Origin: Oceanospirillales bacterium
GTDB lineage: Bacteria > Pseudomonadota > Gammaproteobacteria > Pseudomonadales > Balneatricaceae
NCBI GenBank assembly: GCA_018223185.1
Contig: JAAEYW010000001.1
Span: 310,001-374,000, forward strand
DNA length: 64,000 bases
Reading direction: 5' to 3'
Translations under genes and position numbers: made by a program
Shown: one piece after another, positions 19,709-28,218 of the stretch
Layout: each line of letters starts with the position of its first letter
Numbering within the stretch: the stretch's first letter is position 1
Notes under the pieces: model-generated
Seen by the model: the letters and a program-made list of their open reading frames with translations, nothing else
Databases searched by the model: none
What the model was told of the DNA's origin: nothing

Positions 19709-19934
19709 ACAACCGTGCTGGTTAGTCGCTGAGTGCTTCGCAAGGCTCAACCCTGGTCAGCTCGCCGCTGTGCGACTGACCGGGTGCGTCTTTGTCACTT
19801 GCGGGTGATCAGTTAAAGCCGTCGCGTGTGACTCCAAAATCTTTGTTATTACGCTTTCTAGCTTTCTATCCATCAATATTTATGTCGTTCCATCTATACT
19901 GATATCGTTCAACTAAATACCCGGATACCTTATT

Positions 19935-20600
19935 ATGTCTCAGTCAGTAGTCATTACCGGTGCCAGCCGTGGCATTGGCCTCTCTTTTTGTCGTTTGTAT
20001 CAGGCCCGGGGGGATGATGTCTATGCTGTGTGCAGAACGGCATCTGAAGCGTTGAAAACCCTGGGGGTGAATATCATCGACGGTGCAGATGTCACTCAGA
20101 CTCAGGGAATTGAACGGATCGCTTCGGCTCTGGGAACCGTGACCATTGATCTGCTGATTAACAACGCCGGCATTCTGCGCAATGAGGTGTTGGGCGAAAT
20201 TGATGCCGATTCGATTCGGCAGCAGTTTGAAACCAATGCTCTTGCACCACTACTGGTAACCGAAGCTTTGATGAACCACTTAGCTGAGAATGCAAAAGTG
20301 GCTTTGGTTTCCAGTCGGATGGGATCGGTCACCGATAATACCAGTGGCGGTTATTACGGTTACCGCATGTCTAAATCCGCGCTGAATATTGTCGGAGTGT
20401 CTTTGTCTCATGACCTTAAACCACGGGGAGTAGCGGTTGCACTGCTGCATCCGGGACTGGTCGCCACCGAGATGGTTGGCGGGCATGGAGATATCACCCC
20501 GGATCAGGCTGCCGGGCGGCTGGCTGAGAGAATTGATGAACTGACGCTGGAAACCAGTGGCACGTTCTGGCATTCAAATGGAGACGTTTTGCCCTGGTAA
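19935..20600 (+). CDS. Short-chain dehydrogenase/reductase, C-factor-like
   Basis: A 221-residue classical SDR with the cofactor motif TGASRGIGLS (residues 8-17), NNAGIL, the Ser of VALVSSRMGS, and the active-site pair in YGYRMSKSALN. Small SDRs with this pattern resemble the CsgA/C-factor group, but the substrate is unknown. The ATG at 19935 follows CCGGATACCTTATT, with no strong ribosome site. It stands between mlaA and the convergent NYN gene, and no operon partner is visible. Confidence 0.85.
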   Translation: MSQSVVITGASRGIGLSFCRLYQARGDDVYAVCRTASEALKTLGVNIIDGADVTQTQGIERIASALGTVTIDLLINNAGILRNEVLGEIDADSIRQQFETNALAPLLVTEALMNHLAENAKVALVSSRMGSVTDNTSGGYYGYRMSKSALNIVGVSLSHDLKPRGVAVALLHPGLVATEMVGGHGDITPDQAAGRLAERIDELTLETSGTFWHSNGDVLPW

Positions 20601-20624
20601 ATAATTGAGCGAAGCTGTTTACCA

Positions 20625-20669
20625 CAGAACTTAAAATAACAGAGCTTAAAGCAACAGAGCTTAAAGCAA
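20625..20669. repeat. Three tandem 15-bp repeats at the NYN gene stop
   Basis: Three adjacent copies of CAGAGCTTAAAGCAA (first copy diverged as CAGAACTTAAAATAA) cover the 3' end of the NYN gene; the stop codon itself lies in the third copy. Confidence 0.8.
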
Positions 20670-21134
20670 CAGTTCGCTTTCTATGGGAAAAAACTCGGTT
20701 GCGGAGCTGATCAGTGAGTTGGCCGTTAGTGCCGGCACTCCGTATACCTGGGTTTTTACGCCGTATTTTCGTTTTACCCGTTCCAGCAGCAGATCAAAAT
20801 CGCCATCGCCGGATAGCAGGATTATAGTATCGGCTTCAGAGGCGGTATCCATTACGTCAATAGTGATGCCTACATCCCAGTCCCCTTTGGCTGAGCCGTC
20901 ACTGCGCTGGATGTAGGGTTTCAGTTTGACGTTAAAGCCTATATGTTTCAGGGCATTCTGGAATTTAAGCTGGCTGTCGTCCCCGCGATGAATCGCATAG
21001 GCGGTGGCTGAGATGATCTCGCCCTGGCTGCTGATCTTTTGCCAGAGTTTTCGATAGTTAAATTGCCGCCCATAGGCCTGACGGGTGGTGTAGTAGATGT
21101 TCTGCACATCGACAAATACAGCGATTCGGTTCAC
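20661..21134 (-). CDS. NYN domain protein (PIN-like nuclease fold, DUF88/LabA type)
   Basis: A 157-residue single-domain NYN protein. The N-terminus RIAVFVDVQNIYY (acidic D9), GDWDVGITIDVMDTA, and IILLSGDGDFDLLLERVKRKYG carry the conserved aspartates of the family, which are predicted metal-dependent RNases. The GTG start at 21134 is supported by AAGGAACACC just upstream and by the duplicated copy of this start region at 21285-21312. It is convergent with the SDR gene. The substrate is unknown. Confidence 0.85.
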   Translation of the reverse strand: MNRIAVFVDVQNIYYTTRQAYGRQFNYRKLWQKISSQGEIISATAYAIHRGDDSQLKFQNALKHIGFNVKLKPYIQRSDGSAKGDWDVGITIDVMDTASEADTIILLSGDGDFDLLLERVKRKYGVKTQVYGVPALTANSLISSATEFFPIESELLL

Positions 21135-21145
21135 AGGTGTTCCTT
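21118..21145. repeat. Direct repeat A: NYN start region
   Basis: A 28-bp segment covering the ribosome site and first codons of the NYN gene. It recurs at 21285-21312 with one mismatch, in the same orientation. Confidence 0.85.
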
Positions 21146-21193
21146 CTTTAAATCTATTTCAGGCGAATAAGTACTTATGTTTTCTGAGTTTCC

Positions 21194-21222
21194 AATCGCC
21201 GCGAGGGCGCGCCTCCTACAAA
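21194..21222. repeat. REP-like GC-rich intergenic motif
   Basis: The segment AATCGCCGCGAGGGCGCGCC followed by TCCTACAAA resembles the short GC-rich palindromic elements found many times between genes in gammaproteobacteria. Only one copy is seen here, so the class assignment is by pattern only. Confidence 0.5.
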
Positions 21223-21284
21223 CGCAAGTTCTATGCCCGATCGATGGTTTACTTCACTTCTTCTTTTTTACACATCAATAAAAA

Positions 21285-21312
21285 ACAGCGATTAGGTTCA
21301 CAGGTGTTCCTT
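21285..21312. repeat. Direct repeat B: displaced copy of the NYN start region
   Basis: Same 28 bp as 21118-21145 apart from one C/A change. Read on the complement it would give a GTG start and about eight codons before a TGA, so it is a relic and not a gene. Confidence 0.85.
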
Positions 21313-21393
21313 AGGTCTTTATCTTTTTCTGGCAAGCGGCGAAGCCGCATCTAACCACTGGCAAGTGACGCAGTCACGTCTGGCTTCGGCTTC

Positions 21394-22311
21394 TTACTGC
21401 TTTTCTAACTCCTCTATAAACGCATCCCGGATCAGATTGTTACGCGCCCCTTTGCGGGTGATGGCCGTGTAATGGGTGGTGAAGCTGCGTTTCTCGGGCT
21501 GAATCGCCTTGATTCGCCCCTCGCGAATCCATTGTTTGGCATAGTGGGTCGGCAGAAAACCGATATAGCTGCCGCTGAGAATCAGGAACGCGATCCCTTC
21601 ACGATCAGTAGAGCTGGCACTGGCTTTTAGCAGGGCCTGTTGCTGTTTAATCTCGGCTGACTGAGGGTAAGCGGGCAACACTGCATCGTATCCGGACAGT
21701 TCATCATCGGTCAGCAGACTATTATCTTTTTCAAACAGTGGATGTTCATTGCTGCAGTAGAGCAGGGATTGTTCATCATAGAGCGGAAAATAGTTGAGGC
21801 CGGGCAGGCTGCGCTGTTCTGATACGACGCCCACCAGTAACTGACCATCCAGCACACCGGATTCTATATCTTTAGGCGGTATCATGCGGATATTGATGAT
21901 GACGTCCGGTCCTCTTGCTTTCAGTGCTGCCAGGGCGCGGGTGATGCGCATCTGGGGAACGGTCACCATATTGTCGGTGATACCGATATTCAGTTCGCCC
22001 TTCAGTTCGGTATTGATGGCGTTGATCCGGGCGCGAAAGTTCTCCAGTCCTCCCAGTAGTTGCAGTGTTGCGTCATACACCTCTTCGCCCTGTTCGGTCA
22101 GTGCAAAACCGGCCCTGCCACGGTTGCACAGGCGCATGTTTAGCAGGCTTTCCAGTTCTGATATGGCCAGACTGATAGCCGGGCGACTGATATTCAGTTC
22201 GACTTCGGCGGCAGAGAAGCCGCCACTTTCAACAACGGCTTTATAGATCCGCAACAGGCGGATATGTGCGTCACCCAACTGGCGGGGCAGAAGGTTTTCA
22301 GATCGGTTCAT
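21394..22311 (-). CDS. LysR-type regulator 1 (divergent from beta-alanine aminotransferase)
   Basis: A 305-residue LysR-type transcriptional regulator: winged helix-turn-helix at about 15-75 (RIYKAVVESGGFSAAEVELNISRPAISLAISELESLLNMRLCNRGRAGFALTEQG) and a periplasmic-binding-like effector domain. It is read away from the aminotransferase/MmsA pair, across a 104-bp AT-rich gap, so it most likely controls that pair. Its DNA-binding region and the following linker are strikingly like those of the regulators at 31379 and 35887, including the GGFS/TxAExxLN and CxRGRxGFxLTxxG stretches. Effector unknown; beta-alanine or a related omega-amino acid is a guess from context. Confidence 0.9.
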   Translation of the reverse strand: MNRSENLLPRQLGDAHIRLLRIYKAVVESGGFSAAEVELNISRPAISLAISELESLLNMRLCNRGRAGFALTEQGEEVYDATLQLLGGLENFRARINAINTELKGELNIGITDNMVTVPQMRITRALAALKARGPDVIINIRMIPPKDIESGVLDGQLLVGVVSEQRSLPGLNYFPLYDEQSLLYCSNEHPLFEKDNSLLTDDELSGYDAVLPAYPQSAEIKQQQALLKASASSTDREGIAFLILSGSYIGFLPTHYAKQWIREGRIKAIQPEKRSFTTHYTAITRKGARNNLIRDAFIEELEKQ

Positions 22312-22415
22312 TGTTACGTAATCTTATGGTTAACTTTAAATTAATATTTGTTAATTTAATAAACTTAGTCTTTGGCGATAATAGAGTCAACAAGATAATA
22401 AACTGAGGCTGAATT

Positions 22416-23753
22416 ATGACTGATGATCGAAACCGCTGTGGCCTTTCCCAGGAGCAGCTTGATGCCCACTGGATGCCGTTTACCGCTAACCGGAGCTTTA
22501 AACAGGACCCGCGACTGATTGTCGCTGCAGAGGGTAATTACTATACCGCTGCGGATGGCCGGAAAATCTTTGATGGTCTTTCTGGTCTGTGGACCTGCGG
22601 TGCCGGTCACAGTCGTCCGGAGATCACTGAGGCGGTCAGCAAACAGGTTAAAGAGCTGGATTACTCTCCGGCGTTTCAGTTTGGTCATCCGAAATCATTT
22701 GAGCTGGCACACCGTATTACTCAGTTGATGCCGGCGGGTCTGAACCGGGTGTTTTTTACCGGTTCCGGTTCTGAATCCGTTGAAACTGCGCTGAAGATTG
22801 CCCGCGCTTACTGGCGTAAAAAAGGTCAGGGCGGTAAAACCCGTCTGGTGGGACGTGCCAAGGGTTATCACGGCGTGAACTTTGGTGGCATCAGTGTGGG
22901 TGGTATCAGTCCTAACCGGGCGATCTACGGTCAGGGGATCGATGCAGTCCACCTGCCTCACACGATGCTTGAAGAGAACCTATTCACTCAGGGGATGCCT
23001 GAAACCGGCGCGCATCTGGCAAACGATCTGGAGCAGCAGATCTTGGTGCACGATGCATCCAATATCGCTGCGGTTATTGTCGAGCCGATGGCAGGTTCTA
23101 CCGGTGTGATTCCGCCACCGGTTGGCTATCTGAAGCGTCTGCGGGAGATCTGTGACAAGCACAATATTCTGCTGATATTTGATGAAGTGATTACCGCTTT
23201 TGGCCGGGTCGGTTCTAATACCGGTGCAGAAGAGTTTGGCGTCACGCCGGATCTGATGACGGTGGCCAAGCAGCTGACCAATGGGGTTATTCCGATGGGC
23301 GCTGTGATCGCTAAACAGGAGATCTACGACACCTTTATGGCTGAGGGGGGGCCTGAGTATATGCTGGAACTGCCGCATGGCTATACCTATTCCGCCCATC
23401 CGGTTGCCTGTGCCGCAGGTCTCGCGTCACTGGATATTCTGGCAAATGACAAGCTGGTTGAGCGTTCAAAGTCGCTTGCACCTCAGTTCCAGGAGATGGT
23501 TCACAGCCTCAAGGGCACTAAGTACGTGTCTGATATCCGTAACTATGGCCTGGCCGCGGGGCTGACGATTGAAGCGGCTCCCGGAGAGCCCGCGTTGCGT
23601 CCATACCAGATCGCTATGAAGTGCTGGGAAAAAGGTTTTTATGTTCGCTACGGTGGCGATACGATCCAGCTGGGTCTGCCGTTTACCGTTGAAGTCGAAG
23701 AGATTGACCGGCTCATTAATGCGCTGGGTGAGTCAATTAACGAGCTGAGTTAA
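22416..23753 (+). CDS. Omega-amino acid:pyruvate aminotransferase (beta-alanine type)
   Basis: A 445-residue class III PLP aminotransferase. The sequence HWMPFTANRSFKQDPRLIVAAEG, the TGSGSESVETALKIAR cofactor loop, DEVITAFGRVG (Asp256) and the PLP lysine K285 (TVAKQLTNGVIPMGAV) match the beta-alanine--pyruvate transaminase group. It would convert beta-alanine to malonate semialdehyde, the substrate of the dehydrogenase encoded 85 bp downstream, which strongly supports the assignment. It is divergent from LysR 1, its likely regulator. Confidence 0.9.
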   Translation: MTDDRNRCGLSQEQLDAHWMPFTANRSFKQDPRLIVAAEGNYYTAADGRKIFDGLSGLWTCGAGHSRPEITEAVSKQVKELDYSPAFQFGHPKSFELAHRITQLMPAGLNRVFFTGSGSESVETALKIARAYWRKKGQGGKTRLVGRAKGYHGVNFGGISVGGISPNRAIYGQGIDAVHLPHTMLEENLFTQGMPETGAHLANDLEQQILVHDASNIAAVIVEPMAGSTGVIPPPVGYLKRLREICDKHNILLIFDEVITAFGRVGSNTGAEEFGVTPDLMTVAKQLTNGVIPMGAVIAKQEIYDTFMAEGGPEYMLELPHGYTYSAHPVACAAGLASLDILANDKLVERSKSLAPQFQEMVHSLKGTKYVSDIRNYGLAAGLTIEAAPGEPALRPYQIAMKCWEKGFYVRYGGDTIQLGLPFTVEVEEIDRLINALGESINELS

Positions 23754-23838
23754 TAGCGGTTTATTCGATTCGATAACAAAAATTTAAAGTGTTTTGCTGT
23801 GCCAACGGCGCAGCAGCAGAGAGTAAAGAGATATTATT

Positions 23839-25329
23839 ATGACAGTTGTAGGCCATTTGATTAACGGTGAGATGCGCACCGACGCAGCTCGCACTCAGGC
23901 AGTATTTAACCCATCGACCGGTGCAGAGAGCAAGCAGGTTGCGCTGGCATCCGTGGCCACCGTTGAAGAGGCGATTGCCGCGGCTGAGCAGGCGTTTCCC
24001 GCCTGGCGTAACACCCCCCCGGCGAAGCGTGCACAGGTGATGTATCGCTTTAAAGCGTTGCTGGAAGAACATGCGGATAAGATCTGTGAAATGATCGGCG
24101 AAGAGCATGGCAAGATTGCCCATGATGCCGCCGGTGAGCTGCAGCGCGGTATTGAAAATGTTGAGTATGCCTGTGGTGCGCCTGAGCTGCTGAAAGGTGA
24201 GCACAGCCGTAATGTCGGCCCGGATATCGATTCCTGGAGTGAGTTTCAGCCGCTGGGTGTGGTGGCGGGGATTACCCCGTTTAACTTCCCGGCGATGGTG
24301 CCGCTGTGGATGTATCCCATGGCCATTGTGTGCGGCAACACGTTTGTTCTGAAGCCTTCTGAACGTGATCCATCCTCGACGATGTTTATCGCTCAGCTGC
24401 TGCAGGAAGCCGGTCTGCCAGCCGGGGTTATCAATGTGGTCAATGGTGATAAGGAAGCCGTTGACGTACTGCTGACCGATAGCCGCGTTAAAGCGGTGAG
24501 CTTTGTCGGGTCTACTCCGATTGCGGAATATATCTACAGCACCGCGAATGCCAACGGTAAGCGGTGTCAGGCGCTGGGTGGGGCCAAAAACCACGCCATC
24601 GTCATGCCGGATGCGGATATGGACAATGCGGTTAATCAGCTGTTGGGGGCGGCGTTTGGCTCCTCCGGTGAGCGCTGTATGGCACTCTCCGTTGCGGTTG
24701 CGGTCGGCGATGAAGCGGCGGATTCTCTGGTAGCGAAGATGCGTGCCGCGATGGAGCCGCTGAAGGTTGGCGCGTATAGCAATCGCGACAATGATTTCGG
24801 TCCGGTGATTACCCGCGCACATCAGTTGAAAGTGAACGGTTATATCGATAGCGCTGAAGCCGATGGTGCCAAGATTGTTGTCGATGGCCGTAACCCGTCA
24901 GTTGAAGGTTTTGATGGCGGCTTCTTTGTCGGCGCGACACTGATTGATGCAGTGACTGCCGATATGCAGAGCTATCAGGAAGAGATTTTTGGCCCGGTAT
25001 TGCAGGTTGTGCGTGTGGATACCATGGAAGAGGCGATGCAGCTGATTAACGATCATGAATATGGTAACGGGACCTGCATCTTTACCCGTGACGGTGAAGC
25101 GGCACGTTACTTCTCTGACAATATTCAGGTGGGTATGGTGGGCATCAACGTGCCGCTGCCCGTACCGGTGTCCTATCACAGCTTCGGGGGCTGGAAACGC
25201 TCACTGTTTGGTGATCTGCATGCCTATGGCCCGGATGCGGTGCGCTTCTACACCAAGCGTAAGACTATCACTCAGCGCTGGCCGTCCAGCGGTGTTCGTG
25301 AAGGGGTATCCTTCTCGTTTCCAAGCTGA
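23839..25329 (+). CDS. mmsA: CoA-acylating methylmalonate/malonate-semialdehyde dehydrogenase
   Basis: A 496-residue MmsA-type aldehyde dehydrogenase. ITPFNFPAMVPLWMYP (146-160), FVGSTPIAEYIY, the family-specific QALGGAKNHAIVMPDAD (which lacks the usual ALDH glutamate, as expected for a CoA-dependent member) and the catalytic Cys280 (SSGERCMAL) are all present. It makes acetyl-CoA or propionyl-CoA from malonate or methylmalonate semialdehyde. After the omega-aminotransferase it completes a beta-alanine to acetyl-CoA route. AAGAGATATTATT precedes the ATG. Two terminators follow. Confidence 0.93.
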   Translation: MTVVGHLINGEMRTDAARTQAVFNPSTGAESKQVALASVATVEEAIAAAEQAFPAWRNTPPAKRAQVMYRFKALLEEHADKICEMIGEEHGKIAHDAAGELQRGIENVEYACGAPELLKGEHSRNVGPDIDSWSEFQPLGVVAGITPFNFPAMVPLWMYPMAIVCGNTFVLKPSERDPSSTMFIAQLLQEAGLPAGVINVVNGDKEAVDVLLTDSRVKAVSFVGSTPIAEYIYSTANANGKRCQALGGAKNHAIVMPDADMDNAVNQLLGAAFGSSGERCMALSVAVAVGDEAADSLVAKMRAAMEPLKVGAYSNRDNDFGPVITRAHQLKVNGYIDSAEADGAKIVVDGRNPSVEGFDGGFFVGATLIDAVTADMQSYQEEIFGPVLQVVRVDTMEEAMQLINDHEYGNGTCIFTRDGEAARYFSDNIQVGMVGINVPLPVPVSYHSFGGWKRSLFGDLHAYGPDAVRFYTKRKTITQRWPSSGVREGVSFSFPS

Positions 25330-25349
25330 GGCGCTGCTGCACGACTTGC

Positions 25350-25381
25350 CAGTCGCGAGGAAAAGCGGTCTGGCTTTTTTA
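25350..25381 (+). terminator. Intrinsic terminator after mmsA
   Basis: GCCAG pairs with CTGGC around an imperfect inner stem, followed by T6, about 20 bp after the mmsA stop. Confidence 0.65.
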
Positions 25382-25452
25382 TCTGTGTTCTTTTTTCGCT
25401 GTGCGATAAGGACGTATGGTTAATCATGAGCTCGATTTATTCGCACTATCTC

Positions 25453-25486
25453 GCCGGTATCTGTTAATACAGATACCGGCTTTTTA
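25453..25486 (+). terminator. Second, strong terminator before the ligase gene
   Basis: A perfect 12-bp stem (25453-25464 with 25469-25480, loop TAAT) followed by T5. It lies about 70 bp after the first terminator; a 31-codon ORF with a good ribosome site (AAGGACGT, ATG at about 25415) runs through it. Confidence 0.85.
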
Positions 25487-25569
25487 TTGCCTGAGCCTGT
25501 TTTTCTGTTAGGGTTAGTGCATAACCGCTTCATGGATGAAGTCTGGTTTATCTGCTCAGGGAGGGCGAA

Positions 25570-26439
25570 ATGATGTTTATCCGTTACAGTCATATCTTAT
25601 TTAATGGCCTGATCGTTCTGATCAGTTTTCTCATCGCGTCAGCGAGTTTTGCCGAAAAGCCAAAACTGCAGCTGGCGACAATCTATCAATCGGGTTCTGA
25701 TGTCTCAGCTTACTGGGTAAGTGAGAAGCTTGATGGTGTGCGGGGTTACTGGGATGGCAAGCAGCTGTTAACCCGGCAGGGTTATCCGATCACAGCGCCG
25801 CAGTGGTTTATTGATAATTTGCCTCAACAGCCGTTGGATGGCGAATTATGGATAGGGCGGGGGCAGTTTGATGCAGTTTCTGCACTGGTGAGAAGCGCTC
25901 CGGGTGACAATCTTGCGCTTTGGTCTCAACAGTGGCGACAAGTGAAATATATGTTGTTCGATCTGCCGCACTCTCCAGCGAGGTTTAGTCATCGACTGAC
26001 TCAATTGAGAAACATTGTAAATGACGTTGATCGGGATTGGATTCAGCTGATCGATCAAAGGCGGTTAGCCACCGATACTGAGTTAATGGTCTTGTTGGAA
26101 CAGGTCGTTGTTGATGGTGGCGAAGGGCTGATGTTGCATCATGAAGATGCAATTTATAAGCAGGGACGCAGCTCTGACTTGCTCAAGCTTAAACTGTGGC
26201 AAGATGCTGAAGCGAGAGTGATAGGTTATCAACCGGGTAAAGGTAAGTATGCCGGCATGCTGGGGGCATTGTTGGTTGAAACGCCAACCGGAGTGCGCTT
26301 TAAACTCGGCAGTGGATTTACTGATCAGCAACGAAAAAATCCGCCAGAAATCGGTAGTATGGTGACGTATAAGTACACTGGGGTGAGCGATAACGGTGTG
26401 CCGCGTTTCGCCAGTTTCATGCGGATCAGGCTGTTATAG
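25570..26439 (+). CDS. Exported ATP-dependent DNA ligase (LigE-like)
   Basis: A 289-residue minimal ATP-dependent DNA ligase. The adenylated lysine K53 lies in EKLDGVRGYWDG (motif I), with DGELW (III), GEGLMLH (IV) and LLKLKLW (V), then an OB domain ending FASFMRI. The first 28 residues form a signal peptide cut after SASFA, so the enzyme should act in the periplasm, as proposed for Lig E proteins of naturally competent or biofilm-forming bacteria. AGGGAGGGCGAA precedes the ATG. No competence gene lies beside it. Confidence 0.92.
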   Translation: MMFIRYSHILFNGLIVLISFLIASASFAEKPKLQLATIYQSGSDVSAYWVSEKLDGVRGYWDGKQLLTRQGYPITAPQWFIDNLPQQPLDGELWIGRGQFDAVSALVRSAPGDNLALWSQQWRQVKYMLFDLPHSPARFSHRLTQLRNIVNDVDRDWIQLIDQRRLATDTELMVLLEQVVVDGGEGLMLHHEDAIYKQGRSSDLLKLKLWQDAEARVIGYQPGKGKYAGMLGALLVETPTGVRFKLGSGFTDQQRKNPPEIGSMVTYKYTGVSDNGVPRFASFMRIRLL

Positions 26440-26675
26440 CGTAAGCTCTGGGGGCCTTAATATAGGTTTTTCGTTTGATTCAGGGCGCAAAATCGCGGCT
26501 TGCATGGTAACCCCCCGAAAACAGTGGTGCTTAAAAGCAGAGTTTTCCCGTAATCTGTACGCAAGGTACTCAGTACTGACGGGAGGTGATTTCGCGTTAC
26601 TCCCTATTGGGTATCTTATCTTTTTGCTATTCCGTTCTATAATAGCGCTGTCACTATGTTGATTATGGATAAAGT

Positions 26676-27161
26676 ATGAACCCCATCTCATTTGATGAAC
26701 TTGATGTACAGTTTCCGGAAGGATTCTGTCAGCATCTGTCTATGTTTGGTGCTTTATCTCAGGATAGTCTCGCATTTCTGCTTCAAAAGGGAACGTTGTA
26801 TCGTGCTGAAGCGGGAGATCAGCTTTTCAGGCTGGGTGACAGCTCCGATCATTTCTTTGTCATTATTGATGGTTCTGTACGCTTTTATCAGCATCGGGAT
26901 AATGATGGGGAACGGGTACCTTTACGTTTATATAAGGCGGGAGAGCAGATTGGTTTTGTCGGTATGATCGGGCTGCATCAACGTCGTGGTGATGCCATGA
27001 TTGAAACCGGAGGTTATCTGCTGGAGATCAGTTCTGCGCTGTTTCATCAGCTGTGTGAACAGTACCCTGAGATGTTTATGATCTTCCTCATCAACATTAC
27101 CCGTGAAATGAGCCGTGAGATCAGTCATCTGGACGAGATGTGTGCAGCGAAACCCATCTGA
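26676..27161 (+). CDS. Stand-alone cyclic nucleotide-binding domain protein
   Basis: The 161-residue protein is a single Crp-type beta-roll (about 20-130: YRAEAGDQLFRLGDSSDHFFVIIDGSVRFYQ, GEQIGFVGMIGLHQRRGDAMIETG) followed by a helix that resembles the Crp dimer helix, and it stops before any helix-turn-helix. It lacks the standard phosphate-cassette arginine-serine pattern of high-affinity cAMP binders, so the ligand is uncertain. It ends 9 bp from the convergent EamA gene. Possible roles are a regulator acting by protein contact, or a remnant of a Crp-family protein. Confidence 0.75.
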   Translation: MNPISFDELDVQFPEGFCQHLSMFGALSQDSLAFLLQKGTLYRAEAGDQLFRLGDSSDHFFVIIDGSVRFYQHRDNDGERVPLRLYKAGEQIGFVGMIGLHQRRGDAMIETGGYLLEISSALFHQLCEQYPEMFMIFLINITREMSREISHLDEMCAAKPI

Positions 27162-27170
27162 ACCCTCGGA

Positions 27171-28130
27171 TTAATCTGTGACTGAGGTGGTCTGGTCCAG
27201 TGGCTCAAGCTTCACTTTGCTCCTGCGGTCACCCAGTTCAGAGATCAGCATAGCAGTGATAATCAGGCCCGCGCCGATAAGCCCTATAGTGCCGAGTTTT
27301 TCGTTCAGGAACAGCCAGGCGGACAGGCAGGCAAACACCGGCTCAGTGGCAAATATCAGCGCTACTTTATGAGATTCCAGTATCTGTTGGCAGGCAGACT
27401 GCGCCCAGTAGGCATAGCCAGTGCCCAGAATTCCGGCTATCAGCGCTGCACTGACGACGATTGGATTAGTGGCCAGTTCGTACCCGCTCAGCGGAGCTGA
27501 ACCCGGATGATAAAATGCCGGATCAGAGCTGGTTATTGCGCCAACAGTGCTATACAGCGCAACAGCCAGCAGTTGCAGAATGCTCAGTGGCACGACCGGA
27601 AATGCGTCCACAAACCGCCCGGTCAGCAATATATGCACGGCAAAGCCGAATGCACAGACCAGTACCAGAGAGTCGCCCCGGTTAAATTCCAGTTTGTCAC
27701 CCACGGTTAACAGATAGAGCCCTGCGGTCGCAATAATGACCCCTGCCCAGACTGCTATTGATGCCCGGGTGCGGAACAGCAAAAAGCCCAGCAGGGGAAC
27801 CAGCGGTACATTCAATCCGGTTATAAACCCCGCGTTAGAGACTGAGGTGTAATGCATCCCTTCGGTCTGACTGTAAAAACTGATAAACAACAGAAAACCC
27901 AGCAGTGCGCTGGCGCCCAGCAGAGGCCGCCAGCGAATCCCGTTCAGCTGGCTGCGGTTGAACCAGAGAAGTGGTGTCAAAGATAATGCGGCCAGCAGAA
28001 AACGGATCGCATTGAATGTATGGGTTGGTATCAGTTCGATTGCCAGGTCGATCAGAACAAACTCAGATCCCCAGATAAAACTCACCAATAGCAAGAGAAT
28101 GACAGCAGTCCGTGGAGAGTTAATAGGCAT
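27171..28130 (-). CDS. EamA/DMT superfamily exporter
   Basis: A 319-residue protein with ten predicted membrane segments in two EamA repeats (AVILLLLVSFIWGSEFVLIDLA at the start; ALIAGILGTGYAYWAQSACQQ and TEPVFACLSAWLFLNEKLG in the second half). The family exports amino acids, amines or other metabolites; the substrate is not predictable. It lies 88 bp after the nhaC-type gene start side on the same strand and may be the last gene of a complement-strand unit. AGGACTACCG precedes the ATG. Confidence 0.88.
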   Translation of the reverse strand: MPINSPRTAVILLLLVSFIWGSEFVLIDLAIELIPTHTFNAIRFLLAALSLTPLLWFNRSQLNGIRWRPLLGASALLGFLLFISFYSQTEGMHYTSVSNAGFITGLNVPLVPLLGFLLFRTRASIAVWAGVIIATAGLYLLTVGDKLEFNRGDSLVLVCAFGFAVHILLTGRFVDAFPVVPLSILQLLAVALYSTVGAITSSDPAFYHPGSAPLSGYELATNPIVVSAALIAGILGTGYAYWAQSACQQILESHKVALIFATEPVFACLSAWLFLNEKLGTIGLIGAGLIITAMLISELGDRRSKVKLEPLDQTTSVTD

Positions 28131-28218
28131 CGGTAGTCCTTTACGATAATTTTGGTGAGAGATGGAAATGGAAGTCTGACCTCCATTTCCGTTTTGTCTC
28201 GTTAATTTGCAGAGCGGC

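Noticed and set aside
20625-20669. Tandem repeats as a CRISPR array
   Set aside because: Units are only 15 bp and adjoin without spacers.
23761-24822. 353-aa ORF on the complement of mmsA
   Set aside because: Opposite-strand shadow of a highly conserved dehydrogenase; composition (rich in Arg, His, Gln) is typical of antisense frames.
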